Origin: a bacterium
Lineage (GTDB): Bacteria > Patescibacteriota > Patescibacteriia > 2-12-FULL-60-25
Direction: 5' to 3'
DNA: 7,754 nucleotides
Assembly: GCA_024654265.1 (NCBI GenBank)
Contig: JANLIO010000037.1
Coordinates: forward strand, 1 to 7,754
The notes below the pieces were generated by a model. That model was given only the letters and a program-made list of their open reading frames with translations, did not search any database and was not told the DNA's origin. Every line of letters starts with the position of its first letter. The first letter of the stretch is position 1. Positions 1 to 5,859 of the stretch are shown here, piece by piece. The translations under genes and the position numbers were made by a program.

Positions 1-356
1 GAATGTCGCGCAAGGAAGGCGCGAACGTCCGGTGCGCTTCGTTTACAAAATGGACATTCATAATCTAAAAATTCAACCAGACGAATTGTTGCTTCTGGAT
101 TCCCGAGCATTGGATTCCCCCCCTCCATTTCAACCTGTGCACGAACGTCATCCTTTAACGCAGGTTGTCGGAAAATAAGTTGCGCTTTTTTTTCTGCGGT
201 TTTTGCTTCGAACGGATTTGGCGCACCCGAACGTATTTGGCCCACATAACGAACGACTTGGACGGAAAACAAGATTAATCCAAAAAGAATAACCAGCGAA
301 AAAATCCCTCCAATGACCGCCCAAGGATTTTTGAGAAACTTCCAATTTACATTCAT
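1..356 (-). CDS. DsbA-like thiol:disulfide oxidoreductase (partial, 3' end beyond the window)
   Basis: Reading leftward from ATG at 356 gives 118 continuous codons to the window edge. Residues 1-12 are a short cytoplasmic start, and residues about 13-35 form one hydrophobic segment that looks like an uncleaved signal anchor. A linker of about 50 polar residues follows. Residues 93-104 read LVEFLDYECPFC, the strand-plus-active-site signature of the DsbA/Thioredoxin_4 family, with the redox CXXC at Cys101-Cys104. The following helix (KRSAPDVRAFL) also fits. Family members oxidise or isomerise disulfides in exported proteins, so the domain should face outside the cytoplasmic membrane. The gene is divergent from secG. 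No Shine-Dalgarno precedes the ATG, and a TATACT box ends 6 nt upstream, so a leaderless message is possible. The codons include a run of seven G at 117-123. Family assignment is strong; the exact role (DsbA, DsbG/C-like or a BdbD-type protein) cannot be decided without the C-terminal half. Confidence 0.88.
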   Translation of the reverse strand, partial: MNVNWKFLKNPWAVIGGIFSLVILFGLILFSVQVVRYVGQIRSGAPNPFEAKTAEKKAQLIFRQPALKDDVRAQVEMEGGNPMLGNPEATIRLVEFLDYECPFCKRSAPDVRAFLARH

Positions 357-362
357 GAATGT

Positions 363-390
363 AGTATATCGTATCGTGCGTATCTCGTAA
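363..390 (-). promoter_or_regulatory. Candidate promoter of the DsbA-like gene
   Basis: On the minus strand TATACT (368-363) matches the -10 consensus at 5 of 6 positions. A weak -35 (TTACGA, 390-385, 16-nt spacer) lies upstream. The expected start of transcription falls on or next to the A of the ATG at 356. The weak -35 keeps confidence low. Confidence 0.3.
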
Positions 391-393
391 CGT

Positions 394-442
394 ATTGAAT
401 GTGGAATGTGGAATTTAGAATTTGGAATGTGGAATATTAAAT
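394..442. repeat. Heptamer tandem repeat, consensus GTGGAAT (about 7 units)
   Basis: Seven consecutive 7-nt units can be read from 394: ATTGAAT, GTGGAAT, GTGGAAT, TTAGAAT, TTGGAAT, GTGGAAT, ATTAAAT. Three are identical and all end in AAT. The block lies in the intergenic between the divergent DsbA-like gene and secG and has no open reading frame of note. Function is unknown; it may be a slippage-prone spacer or part of a dispersed intergenic element. Confidence 0.75.
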
Positions 443-448
443 ACATCT

Positions 449-498
449 GTCATCTCGACCGCTTTATTCGTCATCTCGACCGCGGTGGAGAGATCTCT
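449..498. repeat. Duplicated GTCATCTCGACCGC element with hairpin potential
   Basis: GTCATCTCGACCGC occurs at 449-462 and again at 470-483, a 21-nt period. The second copy runs into a complementary arm: ATCTC (473-477) pairs with GAGAT (490-494) and ACCG (479-482) with CGGT (483-486), leaving small bulges. AGAGATCTCT (489-498) is itself a perfect palindrome. This resembles a REP-like intergenic element in which one complete hairpin copy is preceded by a truncated copy. I recall similar TCGACCGC/GTGGAGA sequences scattered in other bacterial genomes but cannot confirm that here. Confidence 0.6.
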
Positions 499-524
499 AT
501 TTTCAAAGAAGTCTACTCTCCGGA

Positions 525-553
525 TTGACAAAGTCGCTCTTTTTCGGTAACGT
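525..553 (+). promoter_or_regulatory. secG: Candidate promoter of secG
   Basis: TTGACA (525-530) is a perfect -35 box. After a 17-nt spacer comes TAACGT (548-553), which keeps the three most important -10 positions (T1, A2, T6). Transcription would begin near 560, just ahead of the ATG at 567. This also argues against the upstream in-frame TTG at 525 being the secG start, because that codon is part of the -35 box. Confidence 0.42.
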
Positions 554-556
554 TTT

Positions 557-560
557 GGGA
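557..560 (+). promoter_or_regulatory. secG: Weak ribosome-binding site of secG
   Basis: GGGA lies 6 nt before ATG 567. It is a partial Shine-Dalgarno, but its spacing favours ATG 567 over the in-frame TTG 42 nt upstream. Confidence 0.4.
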
Positions 561-566
561 CAAATT

Positions 567-788
567 ATGCGTCACACAATCTTATCAATTATTCAAATCG
601 TGCTTTCCATCCTCATGGTTACGTCGATTCTGCTTCAGCAACGTGGCTCTGGACTTGGTGCTGCGTTTGGTGGAGAAGGAACTGTATTTCGAACAAAGCG
701 TGGTGTTGAAAAAGGGCTGTATTATGCCACAATCGTTCTTGCGGTTCTCTTCTTTCTTACCGCAATCTTGAATGTTGTCCTCGCTTAA
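567..788 (+). CDS. secG: Preprotein translocase subunit SecG
   Basis: The 73-residue product has the usual SecG length and layout. A first membrane helix (about residues 4-24, ILSIIQIVLSILMVTSILL) is followed by the conserved loop QQRGSGLGAAFGG, then GTVFRTKRG, and a second helix (about residues 52-72). SecG is the small accessory subunit of the SecYEG channel in the cytoplasmic membrane and aids SecA-driven export. A longer reading frame opens at TTG 525, but the extra 14 residues do not fit the family and overlap a promoter-like -35 box, so ATG 567 is chosen. The last 17 nt overlap the start of the following SBP gene in another frame, which implies an operon and probably coupled translation. 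The upstream intergenic carries two repeat types. Confidence 0.93.
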   Translation: MRHTILSIIQIVLSILMVTSILLQQRGSGLGAAFGGEGTVFRTKRGVEKGLYYATIVLAVLFFLTAILNVVLA

Positions 789-2604
789 ATCTTTCGGCGC
801 AAAATGTGGCCGACAAATAACCGCGCTCGCTGGACGTGCGCTTTTTTGGGTACCTTCCAGAAAGAAAAACGAAGAGCACACAGCAAAAGCCGACAAGATT
901 GATCACGAGCTCCTCTTGTCCGTCACGTCGCCACGTCGCATGCCCGGACTTCGGCAGATTCGATACATTTCACGAATTCTCTCTGCGACAGAACGGAAAC
1001 TCGTTGCTATCCTTTTTCTTATTTGCGTATTAAGCATTGGCGCGGTCACCTTCCTCACATTACAAAGCAAAATAGAACACCTCCCTGCGGTTGGTGGAAC
1101 ATTAACGGAAGCGCTCATCGGTGAACCAATTTATATCAACCCACTTGATGCACCAGCAAATGATGTTGACCAAGATCTCGCGTCACTTCTTTTCTCCGGA
1201 TTATATCGAATGGACGAAACACAACCGGTCTTTGACTTAGCCGAAAGCGCTGAGTGGTCTGAGGACGGAAAGAAACTAACGGTTCACTTACGAACAAACG
1301 CGTATTTTCATTCTGGCGATCAAGTCATTGCTGAAGACGTTCTATACACCGTTGATGCAATTCAGGACCCAACACGAGGTTCACCACTTGCAGGTAAATT
1401 CAAAGGCGTTCAAACCGCGTTGATTGATAGTCAAACGATTGAATTCACATTGGAAAATCCAAATCCACTCTTCGAGTATGCGTTGACCGTCGGAATTCTT
1501 CCTGCTCGACTTTGGCAAGAAGTTCCACCTGCAAACGCACGTCTCTCAAACCTCAACGTAAAACCGATTGGATCAGGCCCTTATCGCTTTAAATCATTTA
1601 AACGAGATGGGAAAGGGATTATTCGTTCTTATACGCTTGAACGAACGGATAACTGGTACGGCGAACCAACGTTTATCAAAACGCTGATTTTTCAATTCTA
1701 TCCCGATCGCACACAAGCCGAAGAGGCGTTAAAAGCTGATCTTGTCGACACACTCGCATTTTCACCATTTGGAAGCGAGATTCAAGAATCACAACGGCGC
1801 ACAGCCGTTCAAGTTCAACTTCCTCAAGAAACAATTGCGTTCTTTAACGTAAAACGGGATATCGTGAAAGATGATGCTATTCGTAAAGCGCTTACCGGTG
1901 TTGTTGATCGTCAAGAAATCATTGACGCATGGAAGGGTCGCGCGGAAGCAGTTAGTGGACCATATCCTTTTTTAAAAAGTGCACCGTCCATCATGACGCT
2001 CGATGAAGCGCGAGCCATACTTGAAGAGGCCGGATGGAAAATAAATGATGAACTAGGCGTTCGTACGAAAAACTCAACGTCGACTCCACTTGAAATAACC
2101 ATTCTTACTTCCGAAATGTCATCGTTGAATGAAACTGCGGAAACATTGAAACGACGATGGTCACTTCTTGGCGTTCGAGTCAAAGTTGTTACCGTAAGCC
2201 CAGAAGAATTACTTCACCGAGCAACTCGTGAACGTGACGCTGACATTATCGTGACAAACATCCTTCTTGATTCAGAACAAAATCTGTTCCCCTTCTGGTG
2301 GAGCGGACAAGCAACCGATCGAGGATTTAACATCTCAAATCTCGCAGATCGTGATGTTGATACTGCGCTTGAAGCAATTCAGAACGCAACATCGACAAAC
2401 GACATTCTTGCAAAACAGCAAAAGCTCTCAGATACAATTCTAGAAATGCATCCCGCCGTTTTCCTTGTCCGTCCGGCATCCACCTATTTTGTTTCTTCAA
2501 AAATAAAAGGAGTAAACGATATCATGATAATTGCAGTACCATCCGATCGTTTCCACGCACTCACAACGTGGTACATCAAAACAGGATGGCAGTGGAATAC
2601 ATAA
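772..2604 (+). CDS. Membrane-anchored ABC-type oligopeptide-binding protein (SBP_bac_5 family)
   Basis: This 610-residue protein has a basic cytoplasmic tail of about 75 residues, one membrane segment (about 77-98) and then a full family-5 solute-binding domain. Family features include GGTLTEALIGEPIYINPL (108-125), the WSEDGKKLTVHLR and FHSGDQVIAEDVLYTV block (about 162-194), GSGPYRFK (268-274) and LDEARAILEEAGW (410-422). Such proteins capture oligopeptides or related solutes outside the membrane for an ABC importer. No permease or ATPase gene lies in the window, so it is an orphan here. The only Cys near the membrane segment (residue 84, in FLIC) is not in a proper lipobox, so a signal anchor is more likely than a lipoprotein. 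ATG 772 overlaps secG by 17 nt and has no Shine-Dalgarno; ATG 940 (Met57) is the next ATG start, but the intervening sequence has normal-looking codon use. The stop codon lies in the A-tract of the downstream terminator. The ligand is unknown. Confidence 0.9.
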   Translation: MLSSLKSFGAKCGRQITALAGRALFWVPSRKKNEEHTAKADKIDHELLLSVTSPRRMPGLRQIRYISRILSATERKLVAILFLICVLSIGAVTFLTLQSKIEHLPAVGGTLTEALIGEPIYINPLDAPANDVDQDLASLLFSGLYRMDETQPVFDLAESAEWSEDGKKLTVHLRTNAYFHSGDQVIAEDVLYTVDAIQDPTRGSPLAGKFKGVQTALIDSQTIEFTLENPNPLFEYALTVGILPARLWQEVPPANARLSNLNVKPIGSGPYRFKSFKRDGKGIIRSYTLERTDNWYGEPTFIKTLIFQFYPDRTQAEEALKADLVDTLAFSPFGSEIQESQRRTAVQVQLPQETIAFFNVKRDIVKDDAIRKALTGVVDRQEIIDAWKGRAEAVSGPYPFLKSAPSIMTLDEARAILEEAGWKINDELGVRTKNSTSTPLEITILTSEMSSLNETAETLKRRWSLLGVRVKVVTVSPEELLHRATRERDADIIVTNILLDSEQNLFPFWWSGQATDRGFNISNLADRDVDTALEAIQNATSTNDILAKQQKLSDTILEMHPAVFLVRPASTYFVSSKIKGVNDIMIIAVPSDRFHALTTWYIKTGWQWNT

Positions 2605-2633
2605 AAAAACACCCCACGTCGGGGTATTTTTTT
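2603..2633. terminator. Bidirectional intrinsic terminator
   Basis: Stem ACCCC (2611-2615) / GGGGT (2621-2625) encloses loop ACGTC. Seven A (2603-2609) stand on the left and seven T (2627-2633) on the right, each one base from the stem. The element therefore reads as hairpin plus U-tract on both strands. It can end the secG-SBP transcript rightward and the tRNA-Leu transcript leftward. It overlaps the SBP stop codon and lies 2 bp from the tRNA CCA end. Confidence 0.88.
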
Positions 2634-2635
2634 AT

Positions 2636-2722
2636 TGGTGCTCAGGAGAGGAATCGAACCTCCACAGGGTTGCCCCTACCAGCCCCTCAAGCTGGCGCGT
2701 CTACCAATTCCGCCACCTGAGC
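2636..2722 (-). tRNA. trnL: tRNA-Leu, anticodon GAG, CCA encoded
   Basis: Read leftward, the acceptor strands GCTCAGG (2722-2716) and CCTGAGC (2646-2640) pair perfectly, followed by discriminator A and genomic CCA (2638-2636). The D arm carries GGAATTGGTAGAC as in bacterial tRNA-Leu. The anticodon stem CCAGC/GCTGG closes loop TTGAGGG, giving anticodon GAG, which reads CUC and CUU. A class II variable arm AGGG-GCAA-CCCT with a GNRA tetraloop identifies a Leu-type long arm. The T arm is GGAGG-TTCGATT-CCTCT with one G-U pair. Total length is 87 nt. The 5' end is the base directly after the stop codon of the upstream lipid-kinase-like gene, so the tRNA is probably cut out of an mRNA-tRNA transcript by RNase P. 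Confidence 0.97.
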
Positions 2723-3586
2723 TTAAATTGATACCGGTTTTTGACTGCCACGAGGCAGTGATACACGGCTGGAGCGGAGGGTACCATCCCTTTTTACTCT
2801 TTGCAAGGATGCCTCTGGAACACGCAATCTGCCACGCCCTGTTATAAATCGGAGCGCAGATGGAGCAACGGAAACGTGAAATGCATGACCGCGAACAATG
2901 TGATTATCAACAAACGCCTCCATTGGCTCCCGTGAAACGATTTTTCCTTTTTCTAGCATGATTTTCGTTGTATCCGTACGTGACCCGCGTCGTTGCAAAA
3001 ATGATTTCTGTTCTTCGGATTCAGGCGTGATCACAACCTCTAAAAATCCGTCTTGTGCATCTGCAAAATCCATACGACCGCTCTGTAGCCCTCCAAGATT
3101 TCGCACAGAGAGCGCGCCTCCATACCGAGAGGAGATTGTATATTTCCCATCAACTTCAATGCCGGCAAATGTTGAGGGGAGAGAAACTTCCGTTAAAAAA
3201 TAACGATCATCCAACTTCCCCATATCCATTGTTTCGATATTTCGAGCAGAAAGCGCTTCGCATGCACGCGCGCCCATGGGAATCCCGAGGAGATCGGCAA
3301 TCGCTGAAGGATTTGCGACGGGAATATATCCAATTGGTATATTGAGATCCGGTAAAAACCACATTGTTTTATCCAATGTGGAATCATTCCCAACAATCAC
3401 AATTGTTGTCACGTGGTCATGGACCATGCTCATCACGAGGTCACGAGCGCTCCGAAACAAGGCGAGCCTTCCTATTTGACCGGCCATGTCATACGTATTC
3501 AGCTCTGTCTCTAACGCCGCGACGTCTCGCTCAAATTGGCGATCCGTTAAAAAATCGTCGTAGATGTAGATGTAAGAAGAGTTCAT
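2723..3586 (-). CDS. Divergent diacylglycerol-kinase-like protein
   Basis: The 287-residue product has the layout of the DAGK/YegS/sphingosine-kinase fold. Residues 61-70 (TIVIVGNDST) occupy the place of the nucleotide-binding GGDGT loop. IPIGYIPVANPSAIADLLGIP (83-103) matches the family's 'iGiiPlGTgNDfAr.lgip' segment. RYFLTEVSL (128-136) matches the 'r.Fln.aslG' strand, and VDNHIVRGHAFHVSVAPSALRFI (226-248) matches the C-terminal lobe. Canonical enzymes phosphorylate lipids at the inner face of the membrane. Here GGDGT reads GNDST and GTGND reads VANPS, so either ATP binding differs or catalysis is lost. I recall comparable GNDxT proteins in other CPR genomes, which would make this a lineage variant rather than a decayed gene. 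The start ATG overlaps the bactofilin stop as ATGA, with a weak AGG upstream. The last 40 residues are basic. Fold assignment is fairly good; activity is uncertain. Confidence 0.72.
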   Translation of the reverse strand: MNSSYIYIYDDFLTDRQFERDVAALETELNTYDMAGQIGRLALFRSARDLVMSMVHDHVTTIVIVGNDSTLDKTMWFLPDLNIPIGYIPVANPSAIADLLGIPMGARACEALSARNIETMDMGKLDDRYFLTEVSLPSTFAGIEVDGKYTISSRYGGALSVRNLGGLQSGRMDFADAQDGFLEVVITPESEEQKSFLQRRGSRTDTTKIMLEKGKIVSREPMEAFVDNHIVRGHAFHVSVAPSALRFITGRGRLRVPEASLQRVKRDGTLRSSRVSLPRGSQKPVSI

Positions 3587-4038
3587 TCGCCTGTTTCGTG
3601 ACCATCCCCTGACCCTGCTTCTGAGACGCCGGAAGTTACATCCGTCTTTTCAGCTCCGTCCTGCGCGCCAATCGACACCATCCCGCGTAAAGAAGCTCCC
3701 GACTCAATCGTGACTGTTCCTGATGTCACATCGCCTCGAACGCTCGCTGTCGCCTTTATTTCTAAATGAGATCGCACAGTCACATTTCCAAACACTTTTC
3801 CTGAGATGACCGCTCTTTCCGCGTTCATGTCTGCCTCAATATTTGCGTTTTGCCCAACAGAAAGCATACCATCGGTTGAAATATTTCCTTTAACTTCGCC
3901 ATCAATAACGATGTCACCCTGACCTTTAAAATCGCCCTCAACTCGAACGCCTTCAGCAACAACCGTCTGTGGCGTTGATTGTGGTGCTGTCTGAGATCGA
4001 TGATCTTCCTCGTGGCGTGAACTTGAAAATACAGACAT
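3583..4038 (-). CDS. Bactofilin (polymer-forming cytoskeletal protein, DUF583)
   Basis: The 151-residue protein has a polar, flexible N-terminal tail (about 1-25). A bactofilin core follows (about 26-122) made of short beta-helix rungs: VVAEGVRVEGDFKGQGDIVIDGEVKGNIS, then SVGQNANIEADM, AERAVISGKVFGNVT, LEIKATASVRGDV and TVTIESGASLRGMV. A Gly/Ser/Asp-rich tail ends the protein. Bactofilins self-assemble without nucleotides into membrane-associated filaments that place cell-wall or polarity proteins. ATG 4038 is preferred; an in-frame GTG at 4044 would add only two residues, and neither start has a Shine-Dalgarno. The gene follows argS after about 70 bp and overlaps the lipid-kinase-like gene by 4 bp (ATGA), suggesting that the pair is translated together. 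Confidence 0.92.
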   Translation of the reverse strand: MSVFSSSRHEEDHRSQTAPQSTPQTVVAEGVRVEGDFKGQGDIVIDGEVKGNISTDGMLSVGQNANIEADMNAERAVISGKVFGNVTVRSHLEIKATASVRGDVTSGTVTIESGASLRGMVSIGAQDGAEKTDVTSGVSEAGSGDGHETGE

Positions 4039-4047
4039 ATACACAAT

Positions 4048-4077
4048 ACGTTAGCGGGAGCGTCTCAGAATGGTCAA
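4048..4077 (-). promoter_or_regulatory. Candidate internal promoter ahead of the bactofilin gene
   Basis: In the 70-bp argS-bactofilin gap the minus strand has TTGACC (4077-4072), an 18-nt spacer and TAACGT (4053-4048). The same TAACGT hexamer is the proposed -10 of secG. Transcription would begin within a few nt of the ATG at 4038. The -10 is weak, so this is tentative. Confidence 0.33.
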
Positions 4078-4108
4078 GTACTCTCCGAAACCGTATCGCG
4101 CACCTCGA

Positions 4109-5854
4109 TTACATCTCTTTTGGCGCCGGTATCCCCAGCAGATAAAGCCCGGAAAGAAGGACACGTTGCGCCGAAGCAACCAAACGAAGCTTTGCACTCC
4201 GCTCTGCTTTTGGCGCGTCAAGAACCTTCACGTCACGATAAAATCCATTCACGCGATGTGCCATATCAATACACCATTGCGCGAGTTCTGCAGGCTCCAT
4301 GTTTTCTCCGGCTCTTTTCACAATCAGAGGAAATTTTGCGATTGTGATAACAAGTTGTTTTTCACTCGGATGATCCAACAACTGGAGTTCTGTTTCCGAA
4401 ATTGAATCTGAATTACTTGGCGCTGATGCATCAGCCGATGCTTTTTGAAGAATCGATGCAAGTCGTGTCACCGCATACTGCACATACGGCCCTGTTTCAC
4501 CTTCAAACGAAAGCGTTTTTACCGGATCAAAGGTGTACATCTTTTCACGCGACTGTTTCAACATACCAAACTTCACTCCGGCGAGAAGAATCGTGTGTGC
4601 TGTTTTTTGGATCCGATCTTGGTCCCAATCCGGGTGACGCTTCACGGTTTCGTTTAAAACGTGCGTCAACATTTCATCTCGAAAATCTTGATACGTTACG
4701 ATATTCCCCTTTCGACTGGACATCGCACCTGTCGCCAACGTCACAAAATCATATCCGATAAACTCCAACGGTTTTTCAAAACCCATCAACGTAAACACCT
4801 CAAACAACTGTTTAAAATAATATGCCTGACGCGTATCAACGACATGAAGGCTTCGCTCAATATCCGGATACTCCGCGAACTTTAATTTCGCGAGTGCAAG
4901 ATCTTTCGTGGCGTACAACGATGTTCCATCTGACTTTCGAACAAGAAAAACTCCGAGCTTTTTTTCTTCAAGATCAACAATGAGAGCACCTTCGCTTTGC
5001 GTTGCGATTCCCGATTCAACCAGCTCATCCACAATTCGATTTCCCGGCTCTGTCACCTCACTCTCAAAATAGCGCCGTTCGATCTCAACGCCCAGTTCTT
5101 CAAACACCTCATCCATCTCACGGATGGACCAGGATCGGGTCTCTTCCCACAACGCCGTGAGATGGGGATCACCCGCTTCCAATTTTTGCTGAACCTCAGA
5201 AACCAGATCTTTCAATTCCGGACGTTCTTCCAAACGGGTTGTTGCGCGCGAATACATCTCCCCCAACACTTTTCCGGTTCGATACGATTCCGGAATTGCG
5301 TCCAACCCGCCCTCTTCCTCCAAAAGCCATACGCATTTCGCGACATGCGCGCCAACATCCCCATGGTAACTCACTGGAACGACCTTCCACCCAATTGCGG
5401 TTAAGATTCGATGTAACGAAAGACCAAGAACCAAGTTCCGAAGATGGCCCACGTGAAGCTCCTTATGCGTATTTGGCTGAGCGTATTCAAGCATCAGTTC
5501 CCGACCGTCACCAACATCTGACTGGCCAAACAAAGGGCCTCGATCTTCAACATTTTTTAAAATTCGCGAGGAAAGAACACCCGCTTTCAACAGAATGTTC
5601 AAATAAGGACCCTCGCCTTTTACCGATTGAATAACCCCCACCGCAGAAAGATCGTGATTGATTTTTCCTGCAAGAGCGAATGCAATTTCACTAGGATTTT
5701 TTTTCCATTCTTTTGCAATCGAAAAACACGGGAATGCGAGATCACCCAGTTCATCTTGAGGTGGTGTCATGAGCTCGGTACTCAATACCTGAGTGCCGAC
5801 TGCCTTTGAAATCACACCTGCAACATCATCGATTACTTTTTCCCACTCCGTCAT
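4109..5854 (-). CDS. argS: Arginyl-tRNA synthetase
   Basis: The 581-residue class I synthetase charges tRNA-Arg in the cytoplasm. Residues 1 to about 85 are the ArgRS-specific N-terminal (Add-1) domain, including ELGDLAFPCFSIAKEWKKNP and GPYLNI. The HIGH motif is HVGH (134-137) in the family context EYAQPNTHKELHVGHLRN. Further markers are SYHGDVGAH (162-170), TSLYATKDLA (311-320) and the second signature MSSRKGN (378-384), the usual ArgRS form of KMSKS. TGPYVQYAVTRL (454-465) opens the all-helical DALR anticodon-binding domain, which ends in RVLLSGLYLLGIPAPKEM. Length is typical. The ATG at 5854 is 5 nt after the tyrS stop; an AAGGA sits only 2 nt from it, an unusually short Shine-Dalgarno spacing. 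It is cotranscribed with tyrS. Confidence 0.98.
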   Translation of the reverse strand: MTEWEKVIDDVAGVISKAVGTQVLSTELMTPPQDELGDLAFPCFSIAKEWKKNPSEIAFALAGKINHDLSAVGVIQSVKGEGPYLNILLKAGVLSSRILKNVEDRGPLFGQSDVGDGRELMLEYAQPNTHKELHVGHLRNLVLGLSLHRILTAIGWKVVPVSYHGDVGAHVAKCVWLLEEEGGLDAIPESYRTGKVLGEMYSRATTRLEERPELKDLVSEVQQKLEAGDPHLTALWEETRSWSIREMDEVFEELGVEIERRYFESEVTEPGNRIVDELVESGIATQSEGALIVDLEEKKLGVFLVRKSDGTSLYATKDLALAKLKFAEYPDIERSLHVVDTRQAYYFKQLFEVFTLMGFEKPLEFIGYDFVTLATGAMSSRKGNIVTYQDFRDEMLTHVLNETVKRHPDWDQDRIQKTAHTILLAGVKFGMLKQSREKMYTFDPVKTLSFEGETGPYVQYAVTRLASILQKASADASAPSNSDSISETELQLLDHPSEKQLVITIAKFPLIVKRAGENMEPAELAQWCIDMAHRVNGFYRDVKVLDAPKAERSAKLRLVASAQRVLLSGLYLLGIPAPKEM

Positions 5855-5859
5855 ATTCC

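Noticed and set aside
148..345. A 65-residue minus-strand reading frame at the left edge
   Set aside because: It needs a TTG start and lies in another frame of the DsbA-like gene, whose CXXC motif and membrane anchor make the 1-356 frame the real one.
394..498. A CRISPR-like array upstream of secG
   Set aside because: Units are 7 nt or a single 14-nt duplicate with no spacers of regular length and no cas genes.
525..566. A 14-residue N-terminal extension of SecG from TTG 525
   Set aside because: The TTG is part of a perfect TTGACA box, the added residues do not fit SecG, and a GGGA site favours ATG 567.
1006..1030. A lipoprotein signal in the SBP protein
   Set aside because: The Cys is preceded by FLI rather than a lipobox and lies in the middle of the hydrophobic segment.
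2635..2847. Plus-strand reading frames across the tRNA and the lipid-kinase gene end
   Set aside because: They are antisense to a well-defined tRNA and to a coding region with family motifs.
3583..3585. Possible UGA recoding, as in some CPR lineages
   Set aside because: UGA ends the bactofilin and the antitoxin exactly where the neighbouring genes begin, and no family protein needs read-through of UGA.
4997..5634. Long plus-strand open frames (up to 135 codons) opposite argS
   Set aside because: They run antisense to a strongly conserved synthetase and show no recognisable protein pattern; they are codon-bias shadows.
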